A stretch of DNA of 64,000 nucleotides from contig JAGCWA010000032.1 in NCBI GenBank assembly GCA_017962085.1, positions 1-64,000 of the forward strand. Direction: 5' to 3'. This document shows positions 8,630 through 16,262 of this stretch, in pieces. The translations under genes were made by a program, and so were the position numbers. The stretch is from Paludibacteraceae bacterium. GTDB taxonomy: Bacteria; Bacteroidota; Bacteroidia; Bacteroidales; Paludibacteraceae. Positions within the stretch are counted from its first letter, which is position 1, and each line of letters begins with the position of its first letter. The notes under the pieces are model-generated. The model had not been told where the DNA came from. It saw nothing but the letters and a program-made list of their open reading frames with translations, and ran no database searches.

Positions 8630-10294
8630 ATGTGCGGCATAGTAGGAATATTCAACATCGAGGGGAGAACCCAAGAGATGCGTCCCAAAGCGCTTAGGAT
8701 GTCACAGAAGATCAGACATCGGGGACCAGACTGGAGCGGTATCCACGTAGGGAAAAGTGCGATTCTGGCACACGAACGCCTTTCCATCGTCGATCCGAAG
8801 AGTGGTAAACAACCGTTGTTCAGCAGCGACGGCAAACAAGTGCTTGCCGTCAATGGAGAGATATACAACCACAGGGACATACGCGCCTGCTTCAACGGGA
8901 AGTACGAGTTTCAGACGGGTAGCGATTGCGAGGTGATCCTCCCACTCTACCGTGAGAAGGGCATCAACTTCCTTGAGGACCTGAGCGGTATCTTCGCCTT
9001 CGCCCTCTATGACGAGGAGAAGGACGAGTTCCTCATCGCACGTGACCCGATTGGTGTCATTCCTCTGTACATCGGCAAAGATGCGGACGGCACCGTCTAT
9101 TGCGCCAGCGAGCTGAAGGCGCTGGAGGGTTTCTGCGAGAGCTACGAACCATTCCTGCCCGGACATTACTATTGGAGCAAGGAAGGCAAGATGACCCGTT
9201 GGTACAAGCGTGACTGGGAGAGCTATGAGGCGGTGAAGGACAACGAGGCTGACATCGCCACATTGCGCGACGCACTGGAGAAGGCGGTCAAGAGACAACT
9301 GATGAGCGACGTGCCTTACGGTGTGTTGTTGTCCGGTGGACTCGACAGCTCCGTCATCTCAGCCATCGCGAAGAAATTCGCTAAGAACAGGGTCGAGACC
9401 GATGACCAGAAGGAGGCATGGTGGCCACAACTGCACTCGTTCGCCGTAGGACTTAAGGGTGCGCCAGACTTGGCGAAGGCGAAGGAGGTGGCAGACCATA
9501 TCGGTACGGTCCACCATGAAATCAACTATACGATCCAAGAGGGTCTGGACGCTATACGTGACGTGATCTACCACATCGAGACCTATGATGTGACGACCGT
9601 CCGCGCATCCACCCCAATGTACCTGCTCGCCCGTGTCATCAGAAGCATGGGTATCAAGATGGTGCTGAGCGGCGAAGGTGCCGACGAGATCTTCGGAGGC
9701 TACCTCTACTTCCACAAGGCGCCATCATCGAAGGACTTCCATGAGGAGACCGTCCGCAAGTTGGGCAAGCTCTACCTCTACGACTGTCTGAGGGCCAACA
9801 AATCATTGGCCGCATGGGGCGTGGAGGGCCGTGTGCCATTCCTCGACAAAGAGTTCCTCGACGTGGCCATGCGCCTGAACCCGCAAGCTAAGATGTGTGC
9901 TGGCAAGGAGATCGAGAAGAAGATTGTCCGCCTCGCCTGCGCCGACCTTTTGCCGGAGAGCGTGGCATGGAGGCAGAAAGAGCACTTCAGCGACGGTGTC
10001 GGCTACAGCTGGATCGACACGCTGAAGGCCATCACTTCCGCCGCCGTGTCCGACGACGAGATGGCGCACGCCGCCGAGCGCTTCCCTATCAACACCCCAC
10101 TGAACAAGGAGGAGTATTACTACCGCACCATCTTCGAGGAGCACTTCCCAAGCGAGAGCGCGGCGAAGAGCGTACCGCACGAGGCTTCCGTCGCTTGTTC
10201 CACCGCCATCGCCCTCGAATGGGACGCAGCATGGAAACGCATGAACGAGCCAAGCGGTAGAGCCGTGAAGGGTGTACATGAACAAGCCTATTAA
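8630..10294 (+). CDS. asnB: Asparagine synthase B (glutamine-hydrolysing)
   Basis: The 554-aa enzyme converts aspartate, ATP and glutamine to asparagine. Met1 is followed by the catalytic Cys2 (MCGIVGIF), the nucleophile of the class II glutaminase domain (about residues 1-200). The synthetase domain starts near 210 and carries the pyrophosphate loop SGGLDSS at about 233-239 and the conserved MVLSGEGADEIFGGY. Length agrees with bacterial AsnB. It is the last gene of the operon and is followed by a strong terminator. Co-transcription with gltBD puts glutamine-using reactions under one control. Confidence 0.97.
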   Translation: MCGIVGIFNIEGRTQEMRPKALRMSQKIRHRGPDWSGIHVGKSAILAHERLSIVDPKSGKQPLFSSDGKQVLAVNGEIYNHRDIRACFNGKYEFQTGSDCEVILPLYREKGINFLEDLSGIFAFALYDEEKDEFLIARDPIGVIPLYIGKDADGTVYCASELKALEGFCESYEPFLPGHYYWSKEGKMTRWYKRDWESYEAVKDNEADIATLRDALEKAVKRQLMSDVPYGVLLSGGLDSSVISAIAKKFAKNRVETDDQKEAWWPQLHSFAVGLKGAPDLAKAKEVADHIGTVHHEINYTIQEGLDAIRDVIYHIETYDVTTVRASTPMYLLARVIRSMGIKMVLSGEGADEIFGGYLYFHKAPSSKDFHEETVRKLGKLYLYDCLRANKSLAAWGVEGRVPFLDKEFLDVAMRLNPQAKMCAGKEIEKKIVRLACADLLPESVAWRQKEHFSDGVGYSWIDTLKAITSAAVSDDEMAHAAERFPINTPLNKEEYYYRTIFEEHFPSESAAKSVPHEASVACSTAIALEWDAAWKRMNEPSGRAVKGVHEQAY

Positions 10295-10362
10295 GACCTG
10301 AAAACGGTTTTTAGGAGCAAACAAACGATATCAAGTTCATTCTATAGATTCACTTTGAAGAG

Positions 10363-10395
10363 AGGAGCCATACTTTGCGATAAAGTATGGCTCCT
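10363..10395 (+). terminator. Intrinsic terminator of the gltB-gltD-asnB operon
   Basis: A perfect 14-bp stem (aggagccatacttt / aaagtatggctcct) with a 5-nt loop gcgat sits 68 bp after the asnB stop codon. It is followed by aaaattttct, a weak T-tract. The stem strength and position support a transcription end. Confidence 0.75.
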
Positions 10396-10545
10396 AAAAT
10401 TTTCTAATTCATAGGGAGACTTGGTAATGATTGTCCGTTAAAGCAATTAACCAAATGTTTTCTTTACAGACAAAAGCGAATCATCAATTATGTCATTTCA
10501 CTAAATCTTTGTATCTTAGTCCCCAATATTGAAAATTGAGTATAT

Positions 10546-10788
10546 ATGAAGACTGCACATTTAAATGCGATGAATACAGAACTATGGCAAAGTATAGGTG
10601 CCATAGCTGATAATGAGTCATTGATGAAGCGTCTAACTCGTTACGCCAAGAAATTGGTGAAAGAGAAGAACGATTCCTCATTAATGAGCGAGGAGGAATT
10701 CTTCGCAAAAATTGAGCGAGCAGAGAAACAACCTGGCAAAAAATTCGACAGTGTTGAAGAACTAGACAAATACATCCGCAGTTTATGA
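10546..10788 (+). CDS. Antitoxin-like protein of a degraded toxin-antitoxin locus
   Basis: This is an 80-aa, highly charged, helical protein. Its middle (NESLMKRLTRYAKKLVKEK) and C-terminus (MSEEEFFAKIERAEKQPGKK, then FDSVEELDKYI) resemble small antitoxins that pair with RelE/ParE-type toxins in Bacteroidales. The stop codon overlaps the ATG of the next frame as ATGA, the usual coupling in such operons. The downstream toxin is truncated, so this may be an orphan antitoxin. The family assignment is from pattern and context, not from a search. Confidence 0.7.
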   Translation: MKTAHLNAMNTELWQSIGAIADNESLMKRLTRYAKKLVKEKNDSSLMSEEEFFAKIERAEKQPGKKFDSVEELDKYIRSL

Positions 10789-10880
10789 GTCAATACAAGG
10801 TTATTATCAAAGAGGAGGCTCAAGAAGACTTGAAAATTTATCTGCAATTTTTCTTAATAGCAAATTTTATATACAAATAA
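10785..10880 (+). pseudogene. Truncated RelE/ParE-type toxin remnant (31 codons)
   Basis: A frame starts at the ATG inside the ATGA overlap and runs MSQYKVIIKEEAQEDLKIYL before leaving similarity and stopping at 10880. The opening strand and helix (YKVIIKEEAQEDL) are typical of ParE/RelE toxins, which are usually 90-105 aa. The central strands and catalytic C-terminus are missing and the following DNA is AT-rich and non-coding. This appears to be a deletion that removed the toxin while keeping the antitoxin. Confidence 0.7.
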
Positions 10881-11080
10881 GCATTTCCAAATAGTCTTAA
10901 TATATACAAATCCATAAAATTAGGCCATATAAAGTATATTTTAAGAGAAATATACCTTGAAATTTAGCCATTTAAATTTTAAAATACACTTATAATCTAT
11001 TGATTATAAAATATTTAATGCTAGAATATATATTAAGCATGTTTAAACCTGCTTAATATATACAATAGCAAAAAACACCC
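10881..11080. repeat. AT-rich non-coding region with inverted and direct repeats
   Basis: No gene is seen here. The region holds a perfect 13-bp inverted repeat (11027-11039 and 11050-11062, 10-nt spacer containing gtttaaac), an 8-bp inverted repeat ttataatc/gattataa near 10990-11010, and a 14-bp direct repeat cttaatatatacaa at 10896-10909 and 11052-11065. It sits where the toxin gene should continue, so it may be the scar of a lost insertion. Confidence 0.55.
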
Positions 11081-11082
11081 GA

Positions 11083-11119
11083 CAAAAAATCCCCACGATT
11101 CCAAAGAACCATGGGGATT
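11083..11119 (-). terminator. Intrinsic terminator of the 14585-11143 operon
   Basis: Read on the minus strand, aatcccca (11119-11112) pairs with tggggatt (11095-11088), and the stem runs into a run of six T (plus-strand aaaaaa at 11084-11089). It lies about 24 bp beyond the stop codon of the last gene of the metal-related operon. Confidence 0.8.
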
Positions 11120-11142
11120 GAACCAATCCGTCGCGAGCTACG

Positions 11143-11610
11143 CTATTGAATCTTCACAGCCATGGCGCGAAGTTGCTGCCAACCGACATGGTCGGTCAGA
11201 CGGATCATGAAGTGATAGTCGCCGGGATCCACATCATCTGGAATCGGTATCTCTATCTGCGCATCGTAGGTGCGGAGCCCCGAAGGGATCTCGTAGTCTT
11301 GGTTGAAGACCCATGCGTTCACGGCGGACTTCTCCTCCTCCATCGGACACTCCACCGATGATGTGCCGTGCGTATGATGATCGAAATTATTATGGATCTC
11401 GATGTTGAATGAACCCAACTCCGTGTCATCGGTAAACACATAGTGGAACGGCACCACATCCCCCCGTTTGAGTATATAACAATCGGAAGGAACGGCCTCG
11501 ATACCCTTGTCGGAAATCACCGGATAGCTCATGTCCTTGGAGGCCTCGTCGTCACCACCGCACGCACCCAGCACGCACAGCAGCATAGTAATTGCCAAAT
11601 AATGCTTCAT
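11143..11610 (-). CDS. DUF4625-like lipoprotein
   Basis: A 155-aa exported lipoprotein: hydrophobic signal followed by lipobox VLGAC with the lipidated Cys near residue 17, then an acidic GGDDEA linker. The segment VFTDDTELGSFNIEIHNNFDHHTHGT recalls the DUF4625 family, which is common beside TonB receptors in Bacteroidota. The local HHTH cluster could bind metal. It is the last gene of a four-gene minus-strand operon with another such lipoprotein, a TonB receptor and a His/Cys-rich membrane protein. Family assignment is from memory of the motif. Confidence 0.75.
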   Translation of the reverse strand: MKHYLAITMLLCVLGACGGDDEASKDMSYPVISDKGIEAVPSDCYILKRGDVVPFHYVFTDDTELGSFNIEIHNNFDHHTHGTSSVECPMEEEKSAVNAWVFNQDYEIPSGLRTYDAQIEIPIPDDVDPGDYHFMIRLTDHVGWQQLRAMAVKIQ

Positions 11611-11629
11611 CTATCTATAAATTTATTAA

Positions 11630-12070
11630 TCATTCATGTTCATGCTCATGTTCATGCTCATCGTCATCCTCCTCTTGCGTGATTGTTTTCACATCAGTGG
11701 TGGAACGTCCGTTGGCGTCAGTGACGGTCAGTTTCAGCTTGTCGCCTTCGACAACGCCCGTGCCAGCGATATCGACATGCACATGGAAGCCGTCGATGTT
11801 AAGCACACCGATGTACTTGCTGTCGGTCACAGGCTTGCTCACCTTAACCTGTCCGTTTGAAGCGTCGCAGACCTCGATGAGAATAGCGGCCGTACGTCCC
11901 TCCGCCTTAACATCCGCCTTGACGCAAATCTCATCCCCCTCGATGTTCGCCTCGTCCAACGCTACCGTCGGAGCGGCAGGATCATCGTCGTCGTCGCCAC
12001 AAGAGGAGAAACCCAAGGAAAGCACACACAGAAGAGCCATCATGAGGCTCATATATTTTATATTTTTCAT
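11630..12070 (-). CDS. DUF4625-like lipoprotein with His-Glu repeat tail
   Basis: A 146-aa lipoprotein with signal peptide and lipobox (LGFSSC, Cys about residue 24), then a run of Asp. The core has KVSKPVTDSKYIGVLNIDGF and an immunoglobulin-like strand pattern, similar in plan to the downstream lipoprotein. The C-terminus ends DDDEHEHEHEHE, four His-Glu pairs, encoded by alternating cat/ctc-type hexamers that could slip. Such tails bind Zn, Cu or Ni. It sits 40 bp after the TonB receptor gene and suggests a periplasmic or surface metal-handling role. Confidence 0.8.
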   Translation of the reverse strand: MKNIKYMSLMMALLCVLSLGFSSCGDDDDDPAAPTVALDEANIEGDEICVKADVKAEGRTAAILIEVCDASNGQVKVSKPVTDSKYIGVLNIDGFHVHVDIAGTGVVEGDKLKLTVTDANGRSTTDVKTITQEEDDDEHEHEHEHE

Positions 12071-12110
12071 ATCGTTTTAAATTTTAAATATTTGATAATT
12101 AAATAATTGA

Positions 12111-14195
12111 TTAAAAATCCAGTCCCACCTTCATGGACAAGTTGCGCCCCGGCTCCGGCACGTCTATGAGGCGGTAGTAACTGGTGTGGTTGTAATAGCG
12201 GCGATTCAGCAGATTGTCCGCATGAAGCGTCACATTCAGCTTGCTTCGTCGCAAAGGGAAAGACTTGCCGGTGGAGAAATTGAGGGTCCAATAACCGTCT
12301 GTCGGTTTTTCAGGAGGTACAATCTCGTCTTGACGGCCCACCACGTGAGCCTTCAGACCAACGAAACCGTCGCCTTTCCAATTGTATTTATAGGTCAATC
12401 CAGCATCCGTGGACCATGGCGGGGTGAATGGCAGCGTATAGCCCTTCTTCTCCCCCGATTTCTGGCGGGCATGGAGGTATTCCCCTTGCAGGAGCGCCTC
12501 CCAATGTTTCGCGAAGGTGTAGATCATCTGAGCCTCCCAACCCAACCGTAAGACGCGCGCCTGCGTATAGTTGTAGAGCTGAAGGCCCTCCACATAGCGT
12601 GACGTCGGACTCAGGTAAATATAGTTGGAGAAATAGTTCAGGTAGGGATCCACCTGCACAACTAACGCATCATTCGACCAAGAGAGTCCCAGGTCCAATT
12701 GGTAGGACTTTTCAGGGTCCAGCCGCACGTTGCCACGCTCATAGCGGAAGATATGGTAGTTGATACCGTTGGCGCCCAGCTCTTTCGGAATAGGCATACG
12801 GAATCCGCTACCCGCATTCGCCTTGAAGACCCAGTGCCCCACGTTGTAGTTGGCCCCGAACGACCAGGATAGGTTGTGGAACTTACGGGCCAAATCGGTA
12901 GAGCGCTCCAGACAGACCATCTCCGAGCCAACTGGTGTAGGATACCAGTCCTGATAGCCATGGATATGCGTCTTGGCGAAATCGAGGCGTGCTCCCGCAT
13001 TGAATATCAAGTTCTTGCGGAACTTGAAGCGGTCCATAAGGAACATGCCCAAGCTATTGGTCTCGAAGTCTGGTATGATAAAGCCCCATCCGCCACGACG
13101 GTTGTATTGGTACTCACCGTCCAGTCCGCCATGGAAAGCGTGCTTGCCCAGATGATACAGGGCCTGGTAATTATACGTGTAGGTGCTCTTGTTGAAACGA
13201 CGCTCCAAGGAGTTGTCCGGCTTAGGCATATAGCCATGGCTGACAGGCTCGGAAAGCTCCTCCCTGAAATTGTTCTGGTAGGCCACGTTCACCTCCATAG
13301 ACGTGCGTCCACAATACCATGAGGTGTGGCTATGCGACTTGAAGTGGTTCACCCACTGGTAAGGCAGGTCGACATCCCGGCGGGAGTGGTCATAATCTAT
13401 GTTAGACAATCGCACCTCCAGGCCGTGCGCATTGGCGAAGAAACCGCTCTTCGCGTAGGAATCTGACAAGCGTAGGCTCGTGCGAACCTTCCGCCCCGAA
13501 TAGCCTAACAGGAAGCTACCGTTCCGTTCGCAGCCCGCGGTGTTCCGCAACCGTCCGTCCTTCAGGCGGATCCAATAGGAGTAATATTGGATACTGTCCG
13601 TCGGAACCTTATAATCGGCGTAATCAATCCATGTCACATTGGCGCGGAAGTACCACCTTTCGCCTCTCCCGCCTATCTTAGCCGCCGCACCTATCTGACC
13701 GTTGTTCGTACGTCCGAACAACTGCACGGAACCCTCCAAGGAGTCCTTAGGCATTTGGTTAGAGCGCAGGAGGAGGACACCACCTATAGCGTCACTACCG
13801 TAAAGAAGAGCGGATGGTCCCTTGATGACCTCGGCCCGGTCGACGGAGAACTGGTCGATCTCCAGTCCATGATCATCGCCCCACTGCTGTCCCTCATGCT
13901 TGATGCCATTCTCCGAAACGACCATGCGGTTGTAGCCCAAGCCACGGATCGTCGGTTTCGACTGCCCGGAGCCTATCGAAATAGCCTTCACCCCCGGAAT
14001 GCCCTCCATCGTCTGCATCAAGCTGCCTGAAAAATTCAGTTGCAGATACTCTTGGTCGACATGGACGGAGGTCTGGGAGGAACGCATTTGAGGCTCAACG
14101 CTCTTACTGGCGCTTACGGTGACATCTTCAAGCGTGACGACAGTATCGGAGGACGCCGCCATGCTTATCATGGCGCCCAACAATATTGAAATCAT
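12111..14195 (-). CDS. TonB-dependent outer-membrane receptor, probable metal uptake
   Basis: The 694-aa protein has a short signal (MISILLGAMISMAAS), a TonB-box-like TLEDVTVSASKS, a plug domain (about residues 30-150) with TMEGIPGVKAISIGSGQSKPTIRG and RAEVIKGPSALLYGSDAIGG, then a 22-strand barrel ending in an aromatic (VGLDF). The plug phrase GQQWGDDHGLEID resembles receptors for metal ions such as zinc or copper. A stop codon 21 nt upstream in frame fixes the start. Neighbouring His-rich proteins support metal substrate; siderophore or vitamin uptake is possible but less likely. Confidence 0.9.
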   Translation of the reverse strand: MISILLGAMISMAASSDTVVTLEDVTVSASKSVEPQMRSSQTSVHVDQEYLQLNFSGSLMQTMEGIPGVKAISIGSGQSKPTIRGLGYNRMVVSENGIKHEGQQWGDDHGLEIDQFSVDRAEVIKGPSALLYGSDAIGGVLLLRSNQMPKDSLEGSVQLFGRTNNGQIGAAAKIGGRGERWYFRANVTWIDYADYKVPTDSIQYYSYWIRLKDGRLRNTAGCERNGSFLLGYSGRKVRTSLRLSDSYAKSGFFANAHGLEVRLSNIDYDHSRRDVDLPYQWVNHFKSHSHTSWYCGRTSMEVNVAYQNNFREELSEPVSHGYMPKPDNSLERRFNKSTYTYNYQALYHLGKHAFHGGLDGEYQYNRRGGWGFIIPDFETNSLGMFLMDRFKFRKNLIFNAGARLDFAKTHIHGYQDWYPTPVGSEMVCLERSTDLARKFHNLSWSFGANYNVGHWVFKANAGSGFRMPIPKELGANGINYHIFRYERGNVRLDPEKSYQLDLGLSWSNDALVVQVDPYLNYFSNYIYLSPTSRYVEGLQLYNYTQARVLRLGWEAQMIYTFAKHWEALLQGEYLHARQKSGEKKGYTLPFTPPWSTDAGLTYKYNWKGDGFVGLKAHVVGRQDEIVPPEKPTDGYWTLNFSTGKSFPLRRSKLNVTLHADNLLNRRYYNHTSYYRLIDVPEPGRNLSMKVGLDF

Positions 14196-14240
14196 ACTGA
14201 ATCTCTGTTTGAATTAAACTAAAAATGTACCTCTCTGAAT

Positions 14241-14585
14241 TCAAACAAAGGAAGGGGGACCGCGAGGTATTGGTAGGTTATAGACGTCAAGAACCAGGCT
14301 GTTCTGACGGTCAGTATATAAGATTTTAGTGATAGATGCGGAGAATGCGGAGATGCCGACAGCGGTGAGGAAGGACATCGTCAGGAACTGGCACAAGACG
14401 CAGGTATGCATGGAATCGCCCTGCGGCAGCAAGTGACCGGCGCAATTATGGCTGACGCACTCCTTGCAATCATGCTTCACCGTTTGCTCCTCGTCGTGGA
14501 TATGAAGCGAAGAAATAAGCAGCATAGGCACAAATACAAGTAAAAGCGCCCATGACTTAAGATATGTCTTCTGTTTCAAATCCAT
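14241..14585 (-). CDS. Small His/Cys-rich membrane protein of the metal-uptake operon
   Basis: A 114-aa protein with two hydrophobic segments (about residues 8-26 and 66-86). Between them is a soluble loop rich in potential metal ligands: SLHIHDEE, HDCKECVSHNCAGH and HTCVLCQF. Small proteins of this layout are often found upstream of metal TonB receptors in Bacteroidota. It is first in the operon. A -7 box (TAACTTTG, 14598-14591) lies 5 nt before the ATG, which suggests a leaderless transcript. The exact role (metal sensing, chaperoning or uptake accessory) is unknown. Confidence 0.75.
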   Translation of the reverse strand: MDLKQKTYLKSWALLLVFVPMLLISSLHIHDEEQTVKHDCKECVSHNCAGHLLPQGDSMHTCVLCQFLTMSFLTAVGISAFSASITKILYTDRQNSLVLDVYNLPIPRGPPSFV

Positions 14586-14590
14586 ATTGG

Positions 14591-14598
14591 CAAAGTTA
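14591..14598 (-). promoter_or_regulatory. -7 box 5 nt before the start of the metal operon
   Basis: TAACTTTG matches TAnnTTTG exactly. Its distance to the ATG at 14585 is 5 nt, so transcription would begin at or next to the start codon. No TTTG at -33 is evident. Confidence 0.45.
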
Positions 14599-14724
14599 TG
14601 AAAAAAAACGGAAAAGGTGTAGTTATTTCACGCAGAATAATTCAATTCAACACATCGCTAATAAGGCTATGCAAGTATAGATAAAAATATATACAAGAAA
14701 AAAGCAACACAATAATTATATGAT

Positions 14725-14791
14725 TGTGGTACCAGCGTGTAAGTGGGTTCTTGTCCACCCGCTGGCTTTTTTATTTATCTATCGTAATATA
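14725..14791. repeat. 67-bp direct repeat, copy 1
   Basis: Positions 14725-14791 match 16131-16197 with 4 mismatches in 67. Each copy contains a terminator-like hairpin and ends in atttatctatcgtaatata. The two copies bracket the winged-helix gene and the gene fragments after it. Confidence 0.85.
14732..14772 (+). terminator. Orphan terminator hairpin inside repeat copy 1
   Basis: CCAGCG (14732-14737) pairs with CGCTGG (14760-14765), an inner GTGG/CCAC pair extends the stem, and a run of six T follows (14767-14772). No plus-strand gene precedes it in this window, so it is orphaned or insulates the downstream promoter. Confidence 0.65.
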
Positions 14792-14818
14792 TATTTGCAC
14801 TATCTTATTCAAGAAAAT

Positions 14819-14884
14819 ATTTTGCCAAGTCAAATCATTTTAATATTTTTGCATTGTTTTAATGAGCATTAAAATGAAGCAAAA
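14819..14884 (+). promoter_or_regulatory. Consensus promoter overlapped by a palindromic operator
   Basis: TTTG at 14821-14824 and TATTTTTG at 14844-14851 are separated by exactly 19 nt, a near-perfect Bacteroidota promoter. At the expected start site lies TTTTAATG-AG-CATTAAAA (14857-14874), an 8-bp perfect inverted repeat, and outside it TTTTGC (14847-14852) and GCAAAA (14879-14884) form a second symmetric pair at equal 4-nt distances. The layout suggests repression by a dimeric regulator, most simply the winged-helix protein encoded next. Confidence 0.75.
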
Positions 14885-15855
14885 TGATTAAAACGAGAGA
14901 TGTTGTCATATTAGGAAGGCCCATACATCTGCAAGAACGGAGCAAGACGCAGATGAAAGGTGTCACCATCGGAGACTCATTGTCATACAAGTTCTACGAT
15001 GGAGAGTTCCATGGCATGCCATTGCTTTTCGCTGAGCCCAAAGGCAAGGTGGCTGCACCACGCAGCTTATCTGTCACGGCAAGCAATCTCACCTCATTGT
15101 TCCAGCTCCCCACTATCTTTATGTTGCCAGCATGTCCCGCATATGAACGGCAAAGGCTCATCGACAAAGACGTTTATTTCGTCGTCTCAGACAAATTCGC
15201 TCATTTGCCGATGCTTCTGGCTAATGAGCGGATTCGCAGAACCAAGTTGGCCAAAGCATTGACACCAGTCGCCCAATACCTGCTACTATATCACCTACAG
15301 ATAGAGAGCATCGAAGGACTGGCCGCACGTGACATAGAGAATAAAATACCGTATTCATACGCAAGCATTACACTTGGCATTACTTGTCTTGAAGACTTGG
15401 GGCTGTGTCGAAAAGTGGCGAATGGCTCAAAACGGAAGACCATCCACTTCGGCAAAGTTGGGAAGGAACTGTGGGAGCAAGCCCAACCCTTCCTTGACAG
15501 TCCTGTCGAAGAGCGCATCTACTGCGATGAGCTATTGTCTGAAGATCATTTCACGACATGTGGCATCAACGCCTTGGCTCACTACACATGGCTCAACCCT
15601 GATTCCGAAAGGACAATCATGATGACCGCCAAACAGCTTCGTGATTTCAAGGCATCAGGTCTCTTAATACGTCCCAATGAATTTGATGGCGGAATCATCA
15701 TTGAGGCATGGAAATACCCACCTGTCACCAGCATTGGCACAAAAGCCGAATGGGTGGACAGATTATCATTGGCCATCTCACTGCGTGAGGATGCTGACCC
15801 ACGAGTGGAAGGTGAAGTTGAACGATTAATAACTGAAACAGAATGGAAGGGTTAG
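14884..15855 (+). CDS. Winged-helix (MarR-like) protein, probable autoregulator of a lost two-gene system
   Basis: A 323-aa protein without signal peptide. The N-terminal part (about 1-115) is beta-rich with YKFYDGEFHGMPLLFAEPKG. The middle (about 125-205) forms a winged helix: LTPVAQYLLLYHLQIESIEG, then IENKIPYSYASITLGITCLEDLGLC. The C-terminus is acidic and helical. As I recall, homologues form operons with a nucleotidyltransferase-like partner, in the manner of type IV toxin-antitoxin pairs; here only 17 codons of an overlapping second frame remain. The palindrome at its promoter fits autoregulation. Precise function is not established. Confidence 0.75.
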   Translation: MIKTRDVVILGRPIHLQERSKTQMKGVTIGDSLSYKFYDGEFHGMPLLFAEPKGKVAAPRSLSVTASNLTSLFQLPTIFMLPACPAYERQRLIDKDVYFVVSDKFAHLPMLLANERIRRTKLAKALTPVAQYLLLYHLQIESIEGLAARDIENKIPYSYASITLGITCLEDLGLCRKVANGSKRKTIHFGKVGKELWEQAQPFLDSPVEERIYCDELLSEDHFTTCGINALAHYTWLNPDSERTIMMTAKQLRDFKASGLLIRPNEFDGGIIIEAWKYPPVTSIGTKAEWVDRLSLAISLREDADPRVEGEVERLITETEWKG

Positions 15856-15893
15856 AAAAATTCTTTCCAGATGCAATGCCCCAAGTTCGCTGA
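15843..15893 (+). pseudogene. 17-codon remnant of the overlapping partner gene
   Basis: An ATG at 15843 overlaps the 3' end of the winged-helix gene by 13 bp and reads MEGLEKFFPDAMPQVR before a stop at 15891-15893. The overlap and the MEGLEKF opening look like the start of the partner of this regulator family. The frame is cut near 15870, where a fragment of an unrelated gene begins. Confidence 0.5.
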
Positions 15894-16092
15894 CAGTCAA
15901 GCTAACGGGGCCTTCACTGTGGAACTGGAAGACTATATCAAGGATAGTGGCATAGATTACTGGATATATGGCCACTCACACTACAATGTAGATGTCGAGA
16001 TAGGCAATACCAAATGTGTGTCCAATCAGTTAGGATATGTATTTCATGGGGAGCATGAGTCTTTTGACCCATGTAAAAGTATCGAAGTGTAA
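15871..16092 (+). pseudogene. C-terminal fragment of a metallophosphoesterase gene
   Basis: The 73-residue frame contains IDYWIYGHSHYNVDVEIGNT and VSNQLGYVF, the hallmark C-terminal part of calcineurin-like metallophosphoesterases (GHSH provides metal ligands). The first about 180 residues of such an enzyme, including the D-H and GNHD motifs, are absent. The fragment is fused to the start of the partner gene of the winged-helix protein, so a deletion joined two genes. It is probably not functional. Confidence 0.75.
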
Positions 16093-16130
16093 CACCACAT
16101 GCATAAAAAACAACAAATTAGTTGTATATC

Positions 16131-16197
16131 TGTGGTGCCAGTGTGTAAGTGGATTCTTGTCCGCCCGCTGGCTTTTTTATTTATCTATCGTAATATA
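16131..16197. repeat. 67-bp direct repeat, copy 2
   Basis: Second copy of the repeat at 14725-14791 (63 of 67 identical). It begins 38 bp after the metallophosphoesterase fragment. Confidence 0.85.
16138..16178 (+). terminator. Terminator hairpin inside repeat copy 2
   Basis: CCAGTG (16138-16143) pairs with CGCTGG (16166-16171) using one G-T pair, followed by six T (16173-16178). The substitution relative to copy 1 keeps the outer stem pairable, which suggests selection on structure. It would end transcription of the winged-helix operon. Confidence 0.7.
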
Positions 16198-16262
16198 AAA
16201 GGCTAAGCGGCAAAGTTCAACGAAAGAATATCGGTTTTAATAATAAGACTTCTTATTTGTAA

